64,000 nucleotides of DNA from Sphingobium amiense (GCF_003967075.1 NZ_AP018664.1:2914001-2978000), one strand, 5' to 3'; positions 20,797 to 29,588 are shown, counted from the stretch's first letter. Program-made: numbers and translations. Notes: generated from the sequence alone by a model not told the origin.

Positions 20797-22305
20797 TCAG
20801 TTGACCGGGGCGCGGCGGCGGTAGCTGAGCGCTTCGGCGACATGCACGCGGCCCACCCGGTCGGTTCCCGCCAGATCGGCGATGGTCCGCGCCACGCGCA
20901 GGACGCGCGTATAGCCGCGCGCCGACAGCTTCATGGCAGCCGCTGCCTCCGCCAGCAGTTGCCGCCCCGCCGCGTCCGGCCCGGCCCATCGTTCCAGCGC
21001 ATCGCCATCGACTTCGGCATTGGTGCGCGTCGCCGTTCCCGCATAGCGGCCCGTCTGCACCCGCCGCGCCGCCGCCACGCGCGCGGCGACCTCGGCCGAT
21101 CCTTCGGCGGGCGGCGGCAGGACGAGATCGGCGGCGGTGACGGCCTGCACTTCGACGTGCAGGTCGATGCGGTCGAGCAGCGGTCCCGACACCTTCGCCT
21201 GATAATCGGCGGCGCAGCGCGGCGCGCGCGAGCAGGCGAGCGCCGGATCGCCCAGATGGCCGCAGCGGCACGGGTTCATCGCCGCGACCAACTGCACCCG
21301 CGCGGGGAAAGTGACATGCGCGTTGGCCCGCGCGACCGTCACCTCGCCCGTCTCCAGCGGCTGACGCAGCGAATCGAGCACGGTGCGCTGGAATTCGGGC
21401 AGTTCGTCGAGGAACAGCACGCCCAGATGCGCCATGCTGACCTCGCCGGGCCGGGCCTTCAGGCCGCCGCCGACCAGCGCCGCCATCGACGCGCTGTGAT
21501 GCGGCGCACGGAAGGGACGCGCGCGGCTGATCCGCCCGCCCTCCAGCGTGCCCGCGACGCTCGCCACCATCGAACTTTCCAGCGCTTCGGCGGGCGTCAT
21601 GTCGGGCAGGATGCCGGGCATGCAGCTCGCCATCAGCGACTTGCCCGCGCCCGGTGGACCGACCATCAGAAGATTGTGCCCGCCCGCCGCCGCGATCTCC
21701 AGCGCGCGCTTGGCGACTTCCTGCCCTTTCACCTGACGCAGATCGGCAGTGCGGAGCGGCGCTTCGACCGCGCCGGGTTGCGGCGGAGACAGCGCGGCAG
21801 TGCCCTTGAAATGGTTGAGCAGGCTCAAAAGGTCGGGCGCGGCGACGACTTCGACCTGCCCCGCCCATGCCGCTTCCGCCCCCTGCGCCGCCGGGCAGAC
21901 CAGACCCATCTCCCGCCCGCCCGCATGGAGCGCGGCCAGCAGCACGCCGGGCGACGGGGCAGTGCGCCCGTCAAGGCCCAGTTCGCCCACCACGACGTAT
22001 CCCGCCAGCGTTTCGGCGTCGATCACCCCCATCGCGCCCAGCAGGGCGAGCGCGATCGGCAGATCGAAATGCGATCCTTCCTTGGGCAGATCGGCGGGCG
22101 ACAGGTTCACCGTGATCCGCTTGGGCGGCAGCGACAGGCCAATGGCGGCGATGGCGTTGCGCACCCGCTCGCGGCTTTCGGCCACGGCCTTGTCGGGCAG
22201 GCCGACGAGGATGAAATTGGGGAGGCCCGCGACGAGCTGGCACTGCACTTCCACCCCGCGCGCTTCCAGCCCGAGATAGGCGACCGTCGAAACCGTGGCG
22301 ACCAA
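20797..22305 (-). CDS. comM: YifB/ComM-family Mg-chelatase-like AAA+ ATPase
   Basis: This 502-aa protein has an N-terminal Lon-like/ChlI fold (VATVSTVAYLGLEARG, NLSPADLPKEGSHFDLPIALA) and a central AAA+ module with Walker A GPPGAGKSLMA and Walker B VLFLDELPEF, and a C-terminal CRCGHLGDPALAC cysteine segment. ComM homologues are hexameric helicases promoting branch migration during natural transformation. Start is TTG at 22305, supported by GAGGGGG immediately upstream; no ATG is available. The protein is complete. Confidence 0.93.
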   Translation of the reverse strand: MVATVSTVAYLGLEARGVEVQCQLVAGLPNFILVGLPDKAVAESRERVRNAIAAIGLSLPPKRITVNLSPADLPKEGSHFDLPIALALLGAMGVIDAETLAGYVVVGELGLDGRTAPSPGVLLAALHAGGREMGLVCPAAQGAEAAWAGQVEVVAAPDLLSLLNHFKGTAALSPPQPGAVEAPLRTADLRQVKGQEVAKRALEIAAAGGHNLLMVGPPGAGKSLMASCMPGILPDMTPAEALESSMVASVAGTLEGGRISRARPFRAPHHSASMAALVGGGLKARPGEVSMAHLGVLFLDELPEFQRTVLDSLRQPLETGEVTVARANAHVTFPARVQLVAAMNPCRCGHLGDPALACSRAPRCAADYQAKVSGPLLDRIDLHVEVQAVTAADLVLPPPAEGSAEVAARVAAARRVQTGRYAGTATRTNAEVDGDALERWAGPDAAGRQLLAEAAAAMKLSARGYTRVLRVARTIADLAGTDRVGRVHVAEALSYRRRAPVN

Positions 22306-22324
22306 TATTCCCCCTCTTGGCCGT

Positions 22325-22999
22325 TCAGGCCGCTTCGTCCGCGCGCCCCTTGAACCCCTGCGCCACGACATACCATTCGACGCTGCCCTTGCGGCTGGCG
22401 GGGGGCTTGGCGTGCTTGATCGTCGTGAAATGCTTCTTGAGGATGGCGAGGAGGTCGGCGTCGGTGCCCCCTGCGAACACCTTGGCGACGAAGGTGCCGC
22501 CCTTGCGCAGATTTTCCACCGCGAACATCGCCGCCGCCTCGACCAGGCCCATGGTGCGCAGATGATCGGTCTGGGCATGGCCGACCGTGTTGGCCGCCAT
22601 GTCCGAAATGACGAGGTCCGGCTCCTGCCCCAGCGCTTCGCGCAGCAGGTCGGGCGCGGCGTCGTCCATGAAATCCATCTGGAACAGGGTGACGCCGGGG
22701 ATCGGATCGGTGGGCAGGAGGTCGATGCCGACCACCGCAGCCTTCGGCGCCATCTTGCGCACGACCTGCGCCCAGCCGCCCGGCGCGACGCCCAGATCGA
22801 CGACCGCCTTCGATCCCTTCACGAAATGGAATTTCTCGTCGAGTTCGATCAGCTTGAAGGCGGCGCGGCTGCGCCAGCCTTCGGCCTTCGCCTTGCGGAC
22901 ATAGGGGTCGTTGAGATGCCGTTCGAGCCAGCGGACCGACTGCGCGGTGCGGCCCTTGGCGGTTTTGACGCGCACCTTGCCTGCGCCCGCCCCCCTCAC
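22325..22999 (-). CDS. rlmE: 23S rRNA (uridine-2'-O-)-methyltransferase RlmE/FtsJ
   Basis: This 224-aa protein methylates U2552 in the ribosomal A-loop. It shows the N-terminal KAKAEGWRSRAAFKLIELDEK, SAM motif VVDLGVAPGGWAQVV, GIDLLP, SDMAANTVGHAQTDHLR and the C-terminal RKGSVEWYVVAQGFKG, with the K-D-K-E tetrad residues visible. The GTG start overlaps the gppA stop as GTGA, indicating translational coupling. Confidence 0.95.
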   Translation of the reverse strand: MRGAGAGKVRVKTAKGRTAQSVRWLERHLNDPYVRKAKAEGWRSRAAFKLIELDEKFHFVKGSKAVVDLGVAPGGWAQVVRKMAPKAAVVGIDLLPTDPIPGVTLFQMDFMDDAAPDLLREALGQEPDLVISDMAANTVGHAQTDHLRTMGLVEAAAMFAVENLRKGGTFVAKVFAGGTDADLLAILKKHFTTIKHAKPPASRKGSVEWYVVAQGFKGRADEAA

Positions 23000-24129
23000 A
23001 TCGGCCTCCCGTCGCGGTCCATCAGGCCGCGCAATATGCCTTCGCGAATGCCCCGGTCGGCGACGCCCAGCCGCTGCGCCGGCCAGATGTCGAGGATGGA
23101 TTCGAGGATGGCGCAGCCCGCCACCACCAGATCGGCGCGCTCGGTGCCGATGCAGGGCAGCTTCTGCCGTTCCGCCAGCGCCATGCCGGACAATCGCTCC
23201 GATATGGCGCGCATCGATTCGCATGGCACGATGAGGCCGTCTATCGCCTGCCTGTCATAGCGCGGCAGGCCCAGATGCAGGCTGGCGAGCGTCGTCACCG
23301 TGCCCGATGTGCCGAGCAGGCGGATGCCGTCGGCGTCGCGCGGAAGGCGGCGGGCGAGGGGCAGGAAGGCTTCGGCCACGCGCGCCCGCATCCGGCCATA
23401 GGCGGCGGCGCGCTGGACGGGATCGTCATGGTCGAACGCCTCGCTTTCGGTCAGCGACACAACGCCCCACGGCGCGCTGACCCAGTCGACGATGCGGGGA
23501 GCACCGTCGCCCTGCGCGTCCACCAGCACCAGTTCGGTCGATCCGCCGCCAATGTCGAAGATGAGCGCGGGGCCGTTGCCCGGCTCCAGCAGCGCATGGC
23601 ACCCCATCACCGCCAGCCGCGCTTCCTCCTGCGCGCTGATGATGTCGAGCGCGATGCCGGTTTCGCGATAGACGCGCTGGATGAAATCCGCGCCGTTGGA
23701 GGCGCGGCGGCAGGCTTCGGTCGCGACCGAGCGGGCCAGCGTCACATGCCGCCGCCGCAGCTTGTCGGCGCAGACGGAAAGAGCGGCGATGGCGCGGTCG
23801 ATGGCCGCGTCGCTGATCCGTCCGGTCGCGGCCAGCCCTTCGCCCAGCCGCACGATGCGCGAAAAGGCGTCAACGACGATGAAGCCGTCCGCCGATGGCC
23901 GGGCGATCAGGAGGCGGCAATTGTTGGTGCCAAGGTCGATGGCGGCATAGGACCGCCGTTCGCGCTGCCCGGAGGCGCCATGGCCCCGCTGCTTGGACGG
24001 GGGAGGAATGGCCGCAGCCTTGCTCCCTGTGTCCGCACCGGGCCGGGCAGGATTGCCCGCGCCCCGTCCGGACGGACCGGAACTCTGCGGCGATGGGCGG
24101 CTGTGCTGCACCATGGCCGAAACTTTCAT
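22996..24129 (-). CDS. Ppx/GppA-family exopolyphosphatase/phosphatase
   Basis: This is a 377-aa protein of the ASKHA fold. After a low-complexity, basic N-terminal about 50 residues come YAAIDLGTNNCRLLIARP (phosphate loop 1), FDIGGGSTELVLV (phosphate loop 2) and GTSGTVTTLASLHLGL. Such enzymes hydrolyse polyphosphate or pppGpp; substrate cannot be told here. ATG at 24129 is used; starts at 24132 (TTG) or 24114 (ATG) are also possible as no strong RBS decides. It is coupled to rlmE. Confidence 0.93.
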   Translation of the reverse strand: MKVSAMVQHSRPSPQSSGPSGRGAGNPARPGADTGSKAAAIPPPSKQRGHGASGQRERRSYAAIDLGTNNCRLLIARPSADGFIVVDAFSRIVRLGEGLAATGRISDAAIDRAIAALSVCADKLRRRHVTLARSVATEACRRASNGADFIQRVYRETGIALDIISAQEEARLAVMGCHALLEPGNGPALIFDIGGGSTELVLVDAQGDGAPRIVDWVSAPWGVVSLTESEAFDHDDPVQRAAAYGRMRARVAEAFLPLARRLPRDADGIRLLGTSGTVTTLASLHLGLPRYDRQAIDGLIVPCESMRAISERLSGMALAERQKLPCIGTERADLVVAGCAILESILDIWPAQRLGVADRGIREGILRGLMDRDGRPM

Positions 24130-24373
24130 CAACGATCGCCAGTCTCACGGGAGACCGGAACTTGCCTTCCGTCTTAGGCAGATATGCAGGAGCGCGCAAG
24201 GCTGGCGCATGGGGCGCGCCCGATCGGGGGGCGCGGCGTCCGCTTCCGCTTAACTTCGCATATTTCCCGCAAGTTTTGACAGAGAGTTGCGCGGGTAGGA
24301 CATTTGCTTTCCTATTCCGCCTCCGGATCATGCCCTGCACCCTGCCCTTTGCGGGCGGGGTAGGACAGGCGGG

Positions 24374-24766
24374 TCAGAGCGGGAGGAGCGCCGCCACGAT
24401 CTGCCGCTCCTCGGCGCGCAGGACGCCCCATGCGCGGGCGGCGGCGCGGCTGTCCATCGCTTCGACGCCCACGCTCCGCGCCTCCAGCGCCCGGACGAAG
24501 GCGCGCGGCGGCTGGCGCAGGCCCGCACCGGTGCCCAGCAGCAGAAATTCGGGCGCGGGATCGAGGTCGAGCAGGTCGCCCAGCGCGTCCGGCGTCAGCG
24601 CATCCACCGCGGGCGCATTCGCCCACGCGAGCGCGCGCACGGGCGACAGCAGCAGGCCGTCAGGAAACACATCGTCGCGCACGCGAAAGCCGCGCCCCTG
24701 AAAGCCGGTGACGATCGGCCCCTGCCCGCTCTCATCGCGGCGGAGCTTGATGCCCGTATCGCTCAG
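24374..24766 (-). CDS. Mth938-domain (DUF498) protein, probable CTG start
   Basis: This protein is about 130 aa. The clear part (from 24682) reads FPDGLLLSPVRALAWA and then EFLLLGTGAGLRQPPRAF, the Mth938/NDUFAF3-like fold, whose bacterial role is unclear. Family members have about 25 more N-terminal residues containing a GFRV-type motif, and the frame upstream of the first GTG indeed encodes such residues (ending GRGFRV) but holds no ATG, GTG or TTG. A CTG at 24766-24764 overlapping the secF stop (CTGA) gives the expected length. Identity is good; the start is uncertain. Confidence 0.75.
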   Translation of the reverse strand: MSDTGIKLRRDESGQGPIVTGFQGRGFRVRDDVFPDGLLLSPVRALAWANAPAVDALTPDALGDLLDLDPAPEFLLLGTGAGLRQPPRAFVRALEARSVGVEAMDSRAAARAWGVLRAEERQIVAALLPL

Positions 24767-25749
24767 GGCTTCGCCCCGTCGTCGCGCGGCCCCACGCGCT
24801 CGGCATCGCCCACGAAGCTCTTCTTCGCAGCCTTCTTCTCCGCCGCCGCCGGGGTGAGGCCCAGCGAGATCAGCAGCGAGGAGGAGACGTAGATCGACGA
24901 ATAGGTGCCGACCACGACGCCCAGCATCATCGCGGCGGTAAAGCCGCGCAGCACATGGCCGCCGAACAGCAGCAGCGCGCCCAGCGCCAGCAGGATGGTC
25001 ATCGAGGTCATGACCGTGCGCGGCAGGGTTTCGTTGACGGACAGGTCGATCAGCGCCTTCTTGTCCATCTTGCGATATTTGCGCATATTTTCGCGGATGC
25101 GGTCGTCAATCACCATCTTGTCGTTGATCGAATAGCCCACGATGGTGAGCACTGCCGCGACGATGTTGAGATCAAATTCAAGCTGGGTGACGGCGAAGAA
25201 GCCGAGCGTCATCAGCACGTCGTGCATGATCGCGACGAAGGTCGAGATGCCGAACTGCCATTCGTAGCGGAACCAGGAGAAGATCGCGATGCCGATCACC
25301 GCGAGCATCACCGCCAGCACGCCGGTCTGGACCAGTTCGCCCGACACCTTGCCCGACACGGTGTCGTAGCGGGAGAAGGTGACGCCGGGGAACTCGGCTT
25401 CCATCGCCTTGCGGGTCTTTTCGACCACGGCGTTGGAGGCGCCCGCGCCGCCCTGTTCGGGCAGGGGCAGGCGGATCTGCACCGTCTTGGGATCGCCGAA
25501 CTGTTGCAGCGAGCTTTCGCCGACATTGAGCCGGGCGATGGTCGTGCGGACCCTGTCCGTTTCCACGGTCTGCGGGAACTTCGCCTCGATCATCAGGCCG
25601 CCGACGAAGTCGACGCCCATGTTCAGCCCCTTGTGCAGCGTCGCGCCCACGGCCAGCACGGTCAGCAGCGCGGTGAGCGCGAACGCCCATTTGCGCATCG
25701 CGACGAAGCCGATGTTCGTATTGTCGGGGACGAGTTTGAGCAGTTTCAT
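24763..25749 (-). CDS. secF: Preprotein translocase subunit SecF
   Basis: This 328-aa protein has the RND-like arrangement: first membrane helix near 20-40, a periplasmic domain to about 140, then five C-terminal helices including YSINDKMVIDDRIRENMRK and ETLPRTVMTSMTILLALGAL. With SecD it drives late steps of Sec export using the proton gradient. It lies downstream of yajC-secD and is separated from secD by 111 nt holding a CCGTTCG-type repeat. The last base codes overlap the next gene. Confidence 0.97.
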   Translation of the reverse strand: MKLLKLVPDNTNIGFVAMRKWAFALTALLTVLAVGATLHKGLNMGVDFVGGLMIEAKFPQTVETDRVRTTIARLNVGESSLQQFGDPKTVQIRLPLPEQGGAGASNAVVEKTRKAMEAEFPGVTFSRYDTVSGKVSGELVQTGVLAVMLAVIGIAIFSWFRYEWQFGISTFVAIMHDVLMTLGFFAVTQLEFDLNIVAAVLTIVGYSINDKMVIDDRIRENMRKYRKMDKKALIDLSVNETLPRTVMTSMTILLALGALLLFGGHVLRGFTAAMMLGVVVGTYSSIYVSSSLLISLGLTPAAAEKKAAKKSFVGDAERVGPRDDGAKP

Positions 25750-25763
25750 GGCGTTACCTTAAC

Positions 25764-25840
25764 CCGTTCGGGCTGAACGAAGTCGAAGCCCTTTGCCGAG
25801 CGGAGCGAGGCACGCTTCGCCTGCGGCTCAGGGCGAACGG
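25764..25840. repeat. CCGTTCG..CTGA interspersed inverted-repeat element, copy 1
   Basis: Ends CCGTTCGGGCTGA and TCAGGGCGAACGG are inverted copies except for a central GG/CC switch. The interior has GTCGAAG and GAGCGAGG words also found in the copy at 61988-62136. It lies between the codirectional genes secD and secF. Confidence 0.75.
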
Positions 25841-25860
25841 AAGAAGTGGCTCCGAGCGCA

Positions 25861-27459
25861 TCAGATGTTGATTTCGGTCGGGCGATGGGTGCGGACCCAG
25901 CGGGCGACGAGCAGGCGGGTGAAGGTGACGGCGGTGAACACGCTGGTCGCGATGCCGATCAGCAGCACGATGGCGAAGCCCTTGACCGGCCCCGATCCGA
26001 GCGCGAGCATGATGCCGCCCGCAATGGCGTGGGTCACGTTCGCTTCGAAGATGGTGCGGCTCGCTTCCTTATAGCCATGTTCGATCGACGCGACGATGTT
26101 GCGCCCGCGCCGCCGCTCCTCGCGGATGCGTTCGTAGATGAGGACGTTGGCGTCGACCGCCGTGCCGATGGTCAGCACGAAGCCCGCGATGCCCGGCAGC
26201 GTCAGCGTCGCGCCGAGGATGCCCATGACGCCAAGGATCACCAGCACGTTGATGGTGACGGCGATGTTGGCGTAGATGCCGAAGCGCCCGTAGCTCACGA
26301 ACATGAAGACGGCGACCGCGACCACCGCGATGATCGAGGCGATGAGGCCCGCCCGGATCGAGTCCGCGCCAAGGCCCGGCCCGACCGTGCGTTCCTCCAC
26401 CACGGTCAGCGCGACGGGCAGCTTGCCCGAACGCAGCGCGATGGCGAGCTGGTTCGCGCTTTCGACGGTGAAATTGCCGCTGACCTGCGCGCTGCCGCCC
26501 AGGATCGGTTCGTTGATGTTGGGGGCGGAGAGCACCTTGCCGTCGAGGATGATCGCGAAGGGGCGGTTGACATTCTGCGACGTCACCTGACCGAACTTGC
26601 GCCCGCCAGAGCCGTTGAAGCGGATGTTGACGATGGCCTGATTATTCTGGTCGTATCCCTGCGTGGCGTCGGTCAGATCCTCGCCCGACACCATCACCTG
26701 CCGCTTGACAGCGATCACGGGAGAGCCGGACGGATTGCCGGGATAGGGCAGCACTTCGCTGCCCACCGGCGCACGGCCCTGCGCCACTTCGGCGGGGTTG
26801 GCGGTCGTGTCGACCAGCTTGAATTCGAGCTTGGCGGTCTGGCCCAGCAGGTCTTTCAGCGCCTTGGGATCCTGCAGCCCCGGCACCTGCACGACGATGC
26901 GGTTGCTGCCCTGCTGCTGGATCGTGGGTTCGCGCGTGCCCATTTCGTCGATGCGCTTGCGGATGACTTCGGTCGCGACTTCCATCGCGCTCTTGACCGC
27001 ATTGCCGATGCCCGCGTCGGTCGGCGTGATGACGATGCTGCTGCTGTTCACCACCTCGACATTGAAATCGCGCTGCCCGGTGAGGCCCGCGCCCTGCGTC
27101 AGCGGGCGGATGCGCTCAACGGCGGCGTCGACCTGACTCGGGTCGCGCACCATGAAGCTGAGCTTGCCGTCGCGGCTCGAAATGTCGCCGATGGCGATCT
27201 TCGGGTCGCCCCGGCGCAGTTCGGTGCGGACCTGCTCCTCCATGTTGGTGAGCCGCTGCTTCGCCACGTCCTGCGTCGACGCTTCCAGCAGCAGGTGGCT
27301 GCCGCCCGCAAGGTCGAGGCCGAGATTGACGCGCGTCTGCATGAAGCGCGGAAGCTGCGCGACGGTCGATTCGGGCAGGAAGGTCGGGATCGCGCACAGA
27401 GCGCCGATCGCCAGAGGCAGGAGGATCGCGAAGACCGCCCAGCGCGAGAAGTTCAGCAT
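25861..27459 (-). CDS. secD: Protein translocase subunit SecD
   Basis: This 532-aa protein begins MLNFSRWAVFAILLPLAIGA, with the conserved NLGLDLAGGSHLLLE at about 48, a large periplasmic P1 domain, ILDGKVLSAPNINEPILGG, and a C-terminal six-helix bundle with GTAVDANVLIYERIREE carrying the essential Asp. It forms the SecDF complex with the downstream SecF. It lies 11 nt after yajC, a conserved order. Confidence 0.98.
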   Translation of the reverse strand: MLNFSRWAVFAILLPLAIGALCAIPTFLPESTVAQLPRFMQTRVNLGLDLAGGSHLLLEASTQDVAKQRLTNMEEQVRTELRRGDPKIAIGDISSRDGKLSFMVRDPSQVDAAVERIRPLTQGAGLTGQRDFNVEVVNSSSIVITPTDAGIGNAVKSAMEVATEVIRKRIDEMGTREPTIQQQGSNRIVVQVPGLQDPKALKDLLGQTAKLEFKLVDTTANPAEVAQGRAPVGSEVLPYPGNPSGSPVIAVKRQVMVSGEDLTDATQGYDQNNQAIVNIRFNGSGGRKFGQVTSQNVNRPFAIILDGKVLSAPNINEPILGGSAQVSGNFTVESANQLAIALRSGKLPVALTVVEERTVGPGLGADSIRAGLIASIIAVVAVAVFMFVSYGRFGIYANIAVTINVLVILGVMGILGATLTLPGIAGFVLTIGTAVDANVLIYERIREERRRGRNIVASIEHGYKEASRTIFEANVTHAIAGGIMLALGSGPVKGFAIVLLIGIATSVFTAVTFTRLLVARWVRTHRPTEINI

Positions 27460-27470
27460 CGCAGGGGCGC

Positions 27471-27806
27471 TCAGTCGTTCGCGGGCTTGGCGGTGGTGGG
27501 GTCGATCACGTCGGCGAGGGTCGACTTGACCGCCTTCACCTTCATCCCCGGCGCGAGTTCGATGTCGGCGTAGATGTCGTCCACGCGCACCACCTTGCCG
27601 ACGAGACCACCGCCGGTCACGACCTGATCGCCCTTCTTCACCGCGTCGATCTTGGCCTTGTGCTGCTTCATCTTCGTCTGCTGCGGACGGATGAGCAGGA
27701 AGTAGAAGACGACGAAGATCAGGACCAGCGGCGCCATCTGCACCAGGATTCCAGCGCCGGAGGCTTGCCCGCCGGCGGTCTGGGCAAAGGCTGGGGTAAT
27801 GAACAT
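27471..27806 (-). CDS. yajC: SecDF-associated protein YajC
   Basis: This 111-aa protein starts at MFITPAFAQTAGG; the longer frame to 27866 is leader. One membrane helix (MAPLVLIFVVFYFLLIRPQQ) is followed by the conserved KKGDQVVTGGGLVGKVVRV and a beta-rich cytoplasmic tail. It is the accessory subunit of the SecDF-YajC complex and first gene of the yajC-secD-secF unit. Confidence 0.97.
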   Translation of the reverse strand: MFITPAFAQTAGGQASGAGILVQMAPLVLIFVVFYFLLIRPQQTKMKQHKAKIDAVKKGDQVVTGGGLVGKVVRVDDIYADIELAPGMKVKAVKSTLADVIDPTTAKPAND

Positions 27807-27951
27807 GAGTGGACTTTCGCCTTGTTTTTTTAAGGACCGCGCGCCGCCATGCGGCCCACGGATCAAGCGGGGGCGGCTAACACAAATGGGGGCGGCGAAG
27901 CAATATGATTAGGGTGGTGCAATCAGGCCGCCGACCCCCGCACAACAGCCC

Positions 27952-27980
27952 TTGCAACTTCCCCCGCGCCCCTCTAAAGC
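27952..27980 (+). promoter_or_regulatory. tRNA-Pro promoter
   Basis: TTGCAA (27952-27957), 17-nt spacer, TAAAGC (27975-27980). The expected start is about 6 nt before the mature tRNA 5' end, which is typical. The -10 is a weak match. Confidence 0.5.
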
Positions 27981-27992
27981 GCGCCCTCCGGT

Positions 27993-28069
27993 CGGGACGT
28001 AGCGCAGCCTGGTAGCGCATCACACTGGGGGTGTGGGGGTCGGAGGTTCGAATCCTCTCGTCCCGACCA
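27993..28069 (+). tRNA. tRNA-Pro(GGG)
   Basis: A 77-nt cloverleaf with CCA encoded. Acceptor CGGGACG pairs with CGTCCCG, D-stem GCGC/GCGC, anticodon stem TCACA/TGTGG around a 7-nt loop with anticodon GGG, T-stem GGAGG/CCTCT with TTCGAAT loop (including one G-T pair). It is closely similar to bacterial tRNA-Pro(GGG). It decodes CCC (and CCU by wobble). Confidence 0.96.
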
Positions 28070-28072
28070 AGG

Positions 28073-28117
28073 AAAACCGCCGTTTCTTGCGACATGCAGG
28101 GGACGGCGTTTTCGTTT
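28073..28117 (+). terminator. Likely terminator of tRNA-Pro
   Basis: An 18-nt loop is closed by an about 10-bp stem with one bulged C (AAAACCGCCGT at 28073-28083 with ACGGCGTTTT at 28103-28112), continuing into a T-rich tract. It begins 4 nt after the CCA end. Confidence 0.6.
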
Positions 28118-28131
28118 CTGGGGGCGCAGCG

Positions 28132-28434
28132 TCACACAGGTTTCGTCAGCATCTTCTGCGCGCTGCCTCGGATGAAGTCGGAGATCGGGCCGGACATCAT
28201 CTTGAGCATCATCGGCACCGATACGGTGGCGCGGATGTTCGCCTCCTCGATCAGCAACTGCGTCGGGATCGACTGGCCCATCACGTCGATCCGCATGTCG
28301 AGGCGATAGGGTTCGGGCCAGTGCGCCGTGACCGTGCCGCCGCCCGGAATATGCTGCTCCAGCTTGGGCAGGCCCGCCTCGACCCGGCGCTTCGCTTCGT
28401 CGCGGCCCAGCGAGTGGGGGATGTCGATGTCCAT
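28132..28434 (-). CDS. Polyhydroxyalkanoic acid system family protein
   Basis: This 100-aa protein begins MDIDIPHSLGRDEAKRRVEAG and contains AHWPEPYRLDMRIDVMGQSI and ANIRATVSVPMMLKM, the signature of the small PHA_gran_rgn family often annotated as polyhydroxyalkanoate granule-associated or regulatory proteins. No PHA synthase gene lies nearby. The gene is convergent with the tRNA. Confidence 0.85.
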   Translation of the reverse strand: MDIDIPHSLGRDEAKRRVEAGLPKLEQHIPGGGTVTAHWPEPYRLDMRIDVMGQSIPTQLLIEEANIRATVSVPMMLKMMSGPISDFIRGSAQKMLTKPV

Positions 28435-28579
28435 GCGCTTCGGGCCTTTCCTGTCCTGTTCGTCCTGCCTCTAACGCCGGAGCGGGCGGCAGGGAAGCAT
28501 GGGGGGGCGAGATTAAATGCTGTCCTACAACAAACCATATGGGATAAATATCCGGCCTCTCCCATGCGAAAGGCTTTCC

Positions 28580-29119
28580 ATGACCATTGACGACCTGATC
28601 GACGACGTCATCGCCCGCGAAGGCGGCTATGTGCACCATCCCGCCGACCGCGGCGGGCCGACGAACATGGGCGTCACGCTGGATGTGGCGCGCGACAATG
28701 GCTATTTCGGCGACATGCGGACGCTGCCGCGCAAGATCGCGGCGGGCATTTACCGGCGGCTTTACTGGGATCAGCCGGGCTTCGCTTTCGTCGCGGAGGG
28801 AAGCTGGCCTGTGGCGGCCGAACTGTTCGACACCGCCGTGAATATGGGCGCGGGCACCGCCATCGGCTTTTTCCAGCGGGCGCTGAACGCGCTCAACCGC
28901 AACCAGCAGGATTATCCCGACCTCAAGGTCGACCGGGCGATGGGGGCGCGCACGCTCGGCGCGTTCCGGGCGTTTCGCCTGCTGCGCGGGCCTGCGGGGG
29001 ACAGTGTGCTGCTGAAGGCGCTGGAGTCCCTGCAGGGGGAACGCTACATCCATCTCGCCGAACAGCGGCCCGCCAACGAAGCCTTCCTCTATGGCTGGCT
29101 TGCGAACCGGATCGGTTAG
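28580..29119 (+). CDS. Glycoside hydrolase family 108 endolysin
   Basis: This 179-aa protein starts at ATG 28580 (MTIDDLIDDVIAREGGYVHH). The catalytic Glu lies in AREGGYV, followed by DRGGPTNMGVTLDVARDNG, the GH108 N-terminal motif, and a C-terminal peptidoglycan-binding (PG_binding_3) region ending EAFLYGWLANRIG. There is no signal peptide, so it needs a holin for release, and one follows 4 nt downstream. These are usual in phages and gene transfer agents. Confidence 0.92.
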   Translation: MTIDDLIDDVIAREGGYVHHPADRGGPTNMGVTLDVARDNGYFGDMRTLPRKIAAGIYRRLYWDQPGFAFVAEGSWPVAAELFDTAVNMGAGTAIGFFQRALNALNRNQQDYPDLKVDRAMGARTLGAFRAFRLLRGPAGDSVLLKALESLQGERYIHLAEQRPANEAFLYGWLANRIG

Positions 29120-29123
29120 AATC

Positions 29124-29390
29124 ATGCGCCCACAGAACGATCCGCCGCCCGACAGGTTCGCCGCCCGCGCGCGTCCGGCTTTCCTCTACCTCATCTATGC
29201 GCTGCTGCTCTGGTCGATCCCGATGGGCCTGATCGCGGGCGTGCGCCCGGAACTGGCGGCGGCGATGACGGCGGGAATGCGCGCCTATCTGAACGCGCTG
29301 CCCGAACCGCTCTATGCGCTCTTCGGCACCGGCTATCTGGGCTATACCGCCGCGCGCGCGTGGGACAAGGCGAAGGGCGCGGAGCGATAG
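29124..29390 (+). CDS. Small GTA/phage holin-like membrane protein
   Basis: This 88-aa protein has membrane helices at about 17-38 (PAFLYLIYALLLWSIPMGLI) and about 58-78, with a charged C-terminus WDKAKGAER; a third short hydrophobic segment lies between. Its size, topology and position 4 nt after the endolysin gene fit a 3TM-type holin of the gene-transfer-agent class. No other phage genes lie within reach. Confidence 0.75.
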   Translation: MRPQNDPPPDRFAARARPAFLYLIYALLLWSIPMGLIAGVRPELAAAMTAGMRAYLNALPEPLYALFGTGYLGYTAARAWDKAKGAER

Positions 29391-29392
29391 GC

Positions 29393-29443
29393 GAAAAAAA
29401 TGAGAGGGGCCGCCGGACGCGCGCCATGAAGCCCGCCCCGACG
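29393..29443 (-). terminator. Minus-strand intrinsic terminator
   Basis: On the minus strand an about 10-bp GC stem with one G-T pair (GGGCCGTCGG and CCGGCGGCCC, about 29409-29446) is followed by TCTCA and then seven U residues. It would end a transcript coming from the gene-poor 29.45-29.8 kb gap, such as the one carrying the 18-codon ORF. Confidence 0.6.
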
Positions 29444-29588
29444 GCCCATCATTGACATGGTCAGCGGCCGGAAGTGCCGCCCAAGGAGAATGATAGTCGC
29501 GCTATCCCGTCCTACGACGAGCGACGGCCTGTATGGTGGCGCGCAAATCGCTCAATCGTGATGGAGAGGACCGACGCAGCGGCGTCGC

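Noticed and set aside
24276..24281. Perfect TTGACA as a plus-strand promoter
   Set aside because: No acceptable -10 at 16-18 nt and no plus-strand gene downstream.
27993..28069. tRNA-Pro as an attachment site of an integrated element
   Set aside because: No integrase nearby and no repeat of the tRNA 3' end found downstream.
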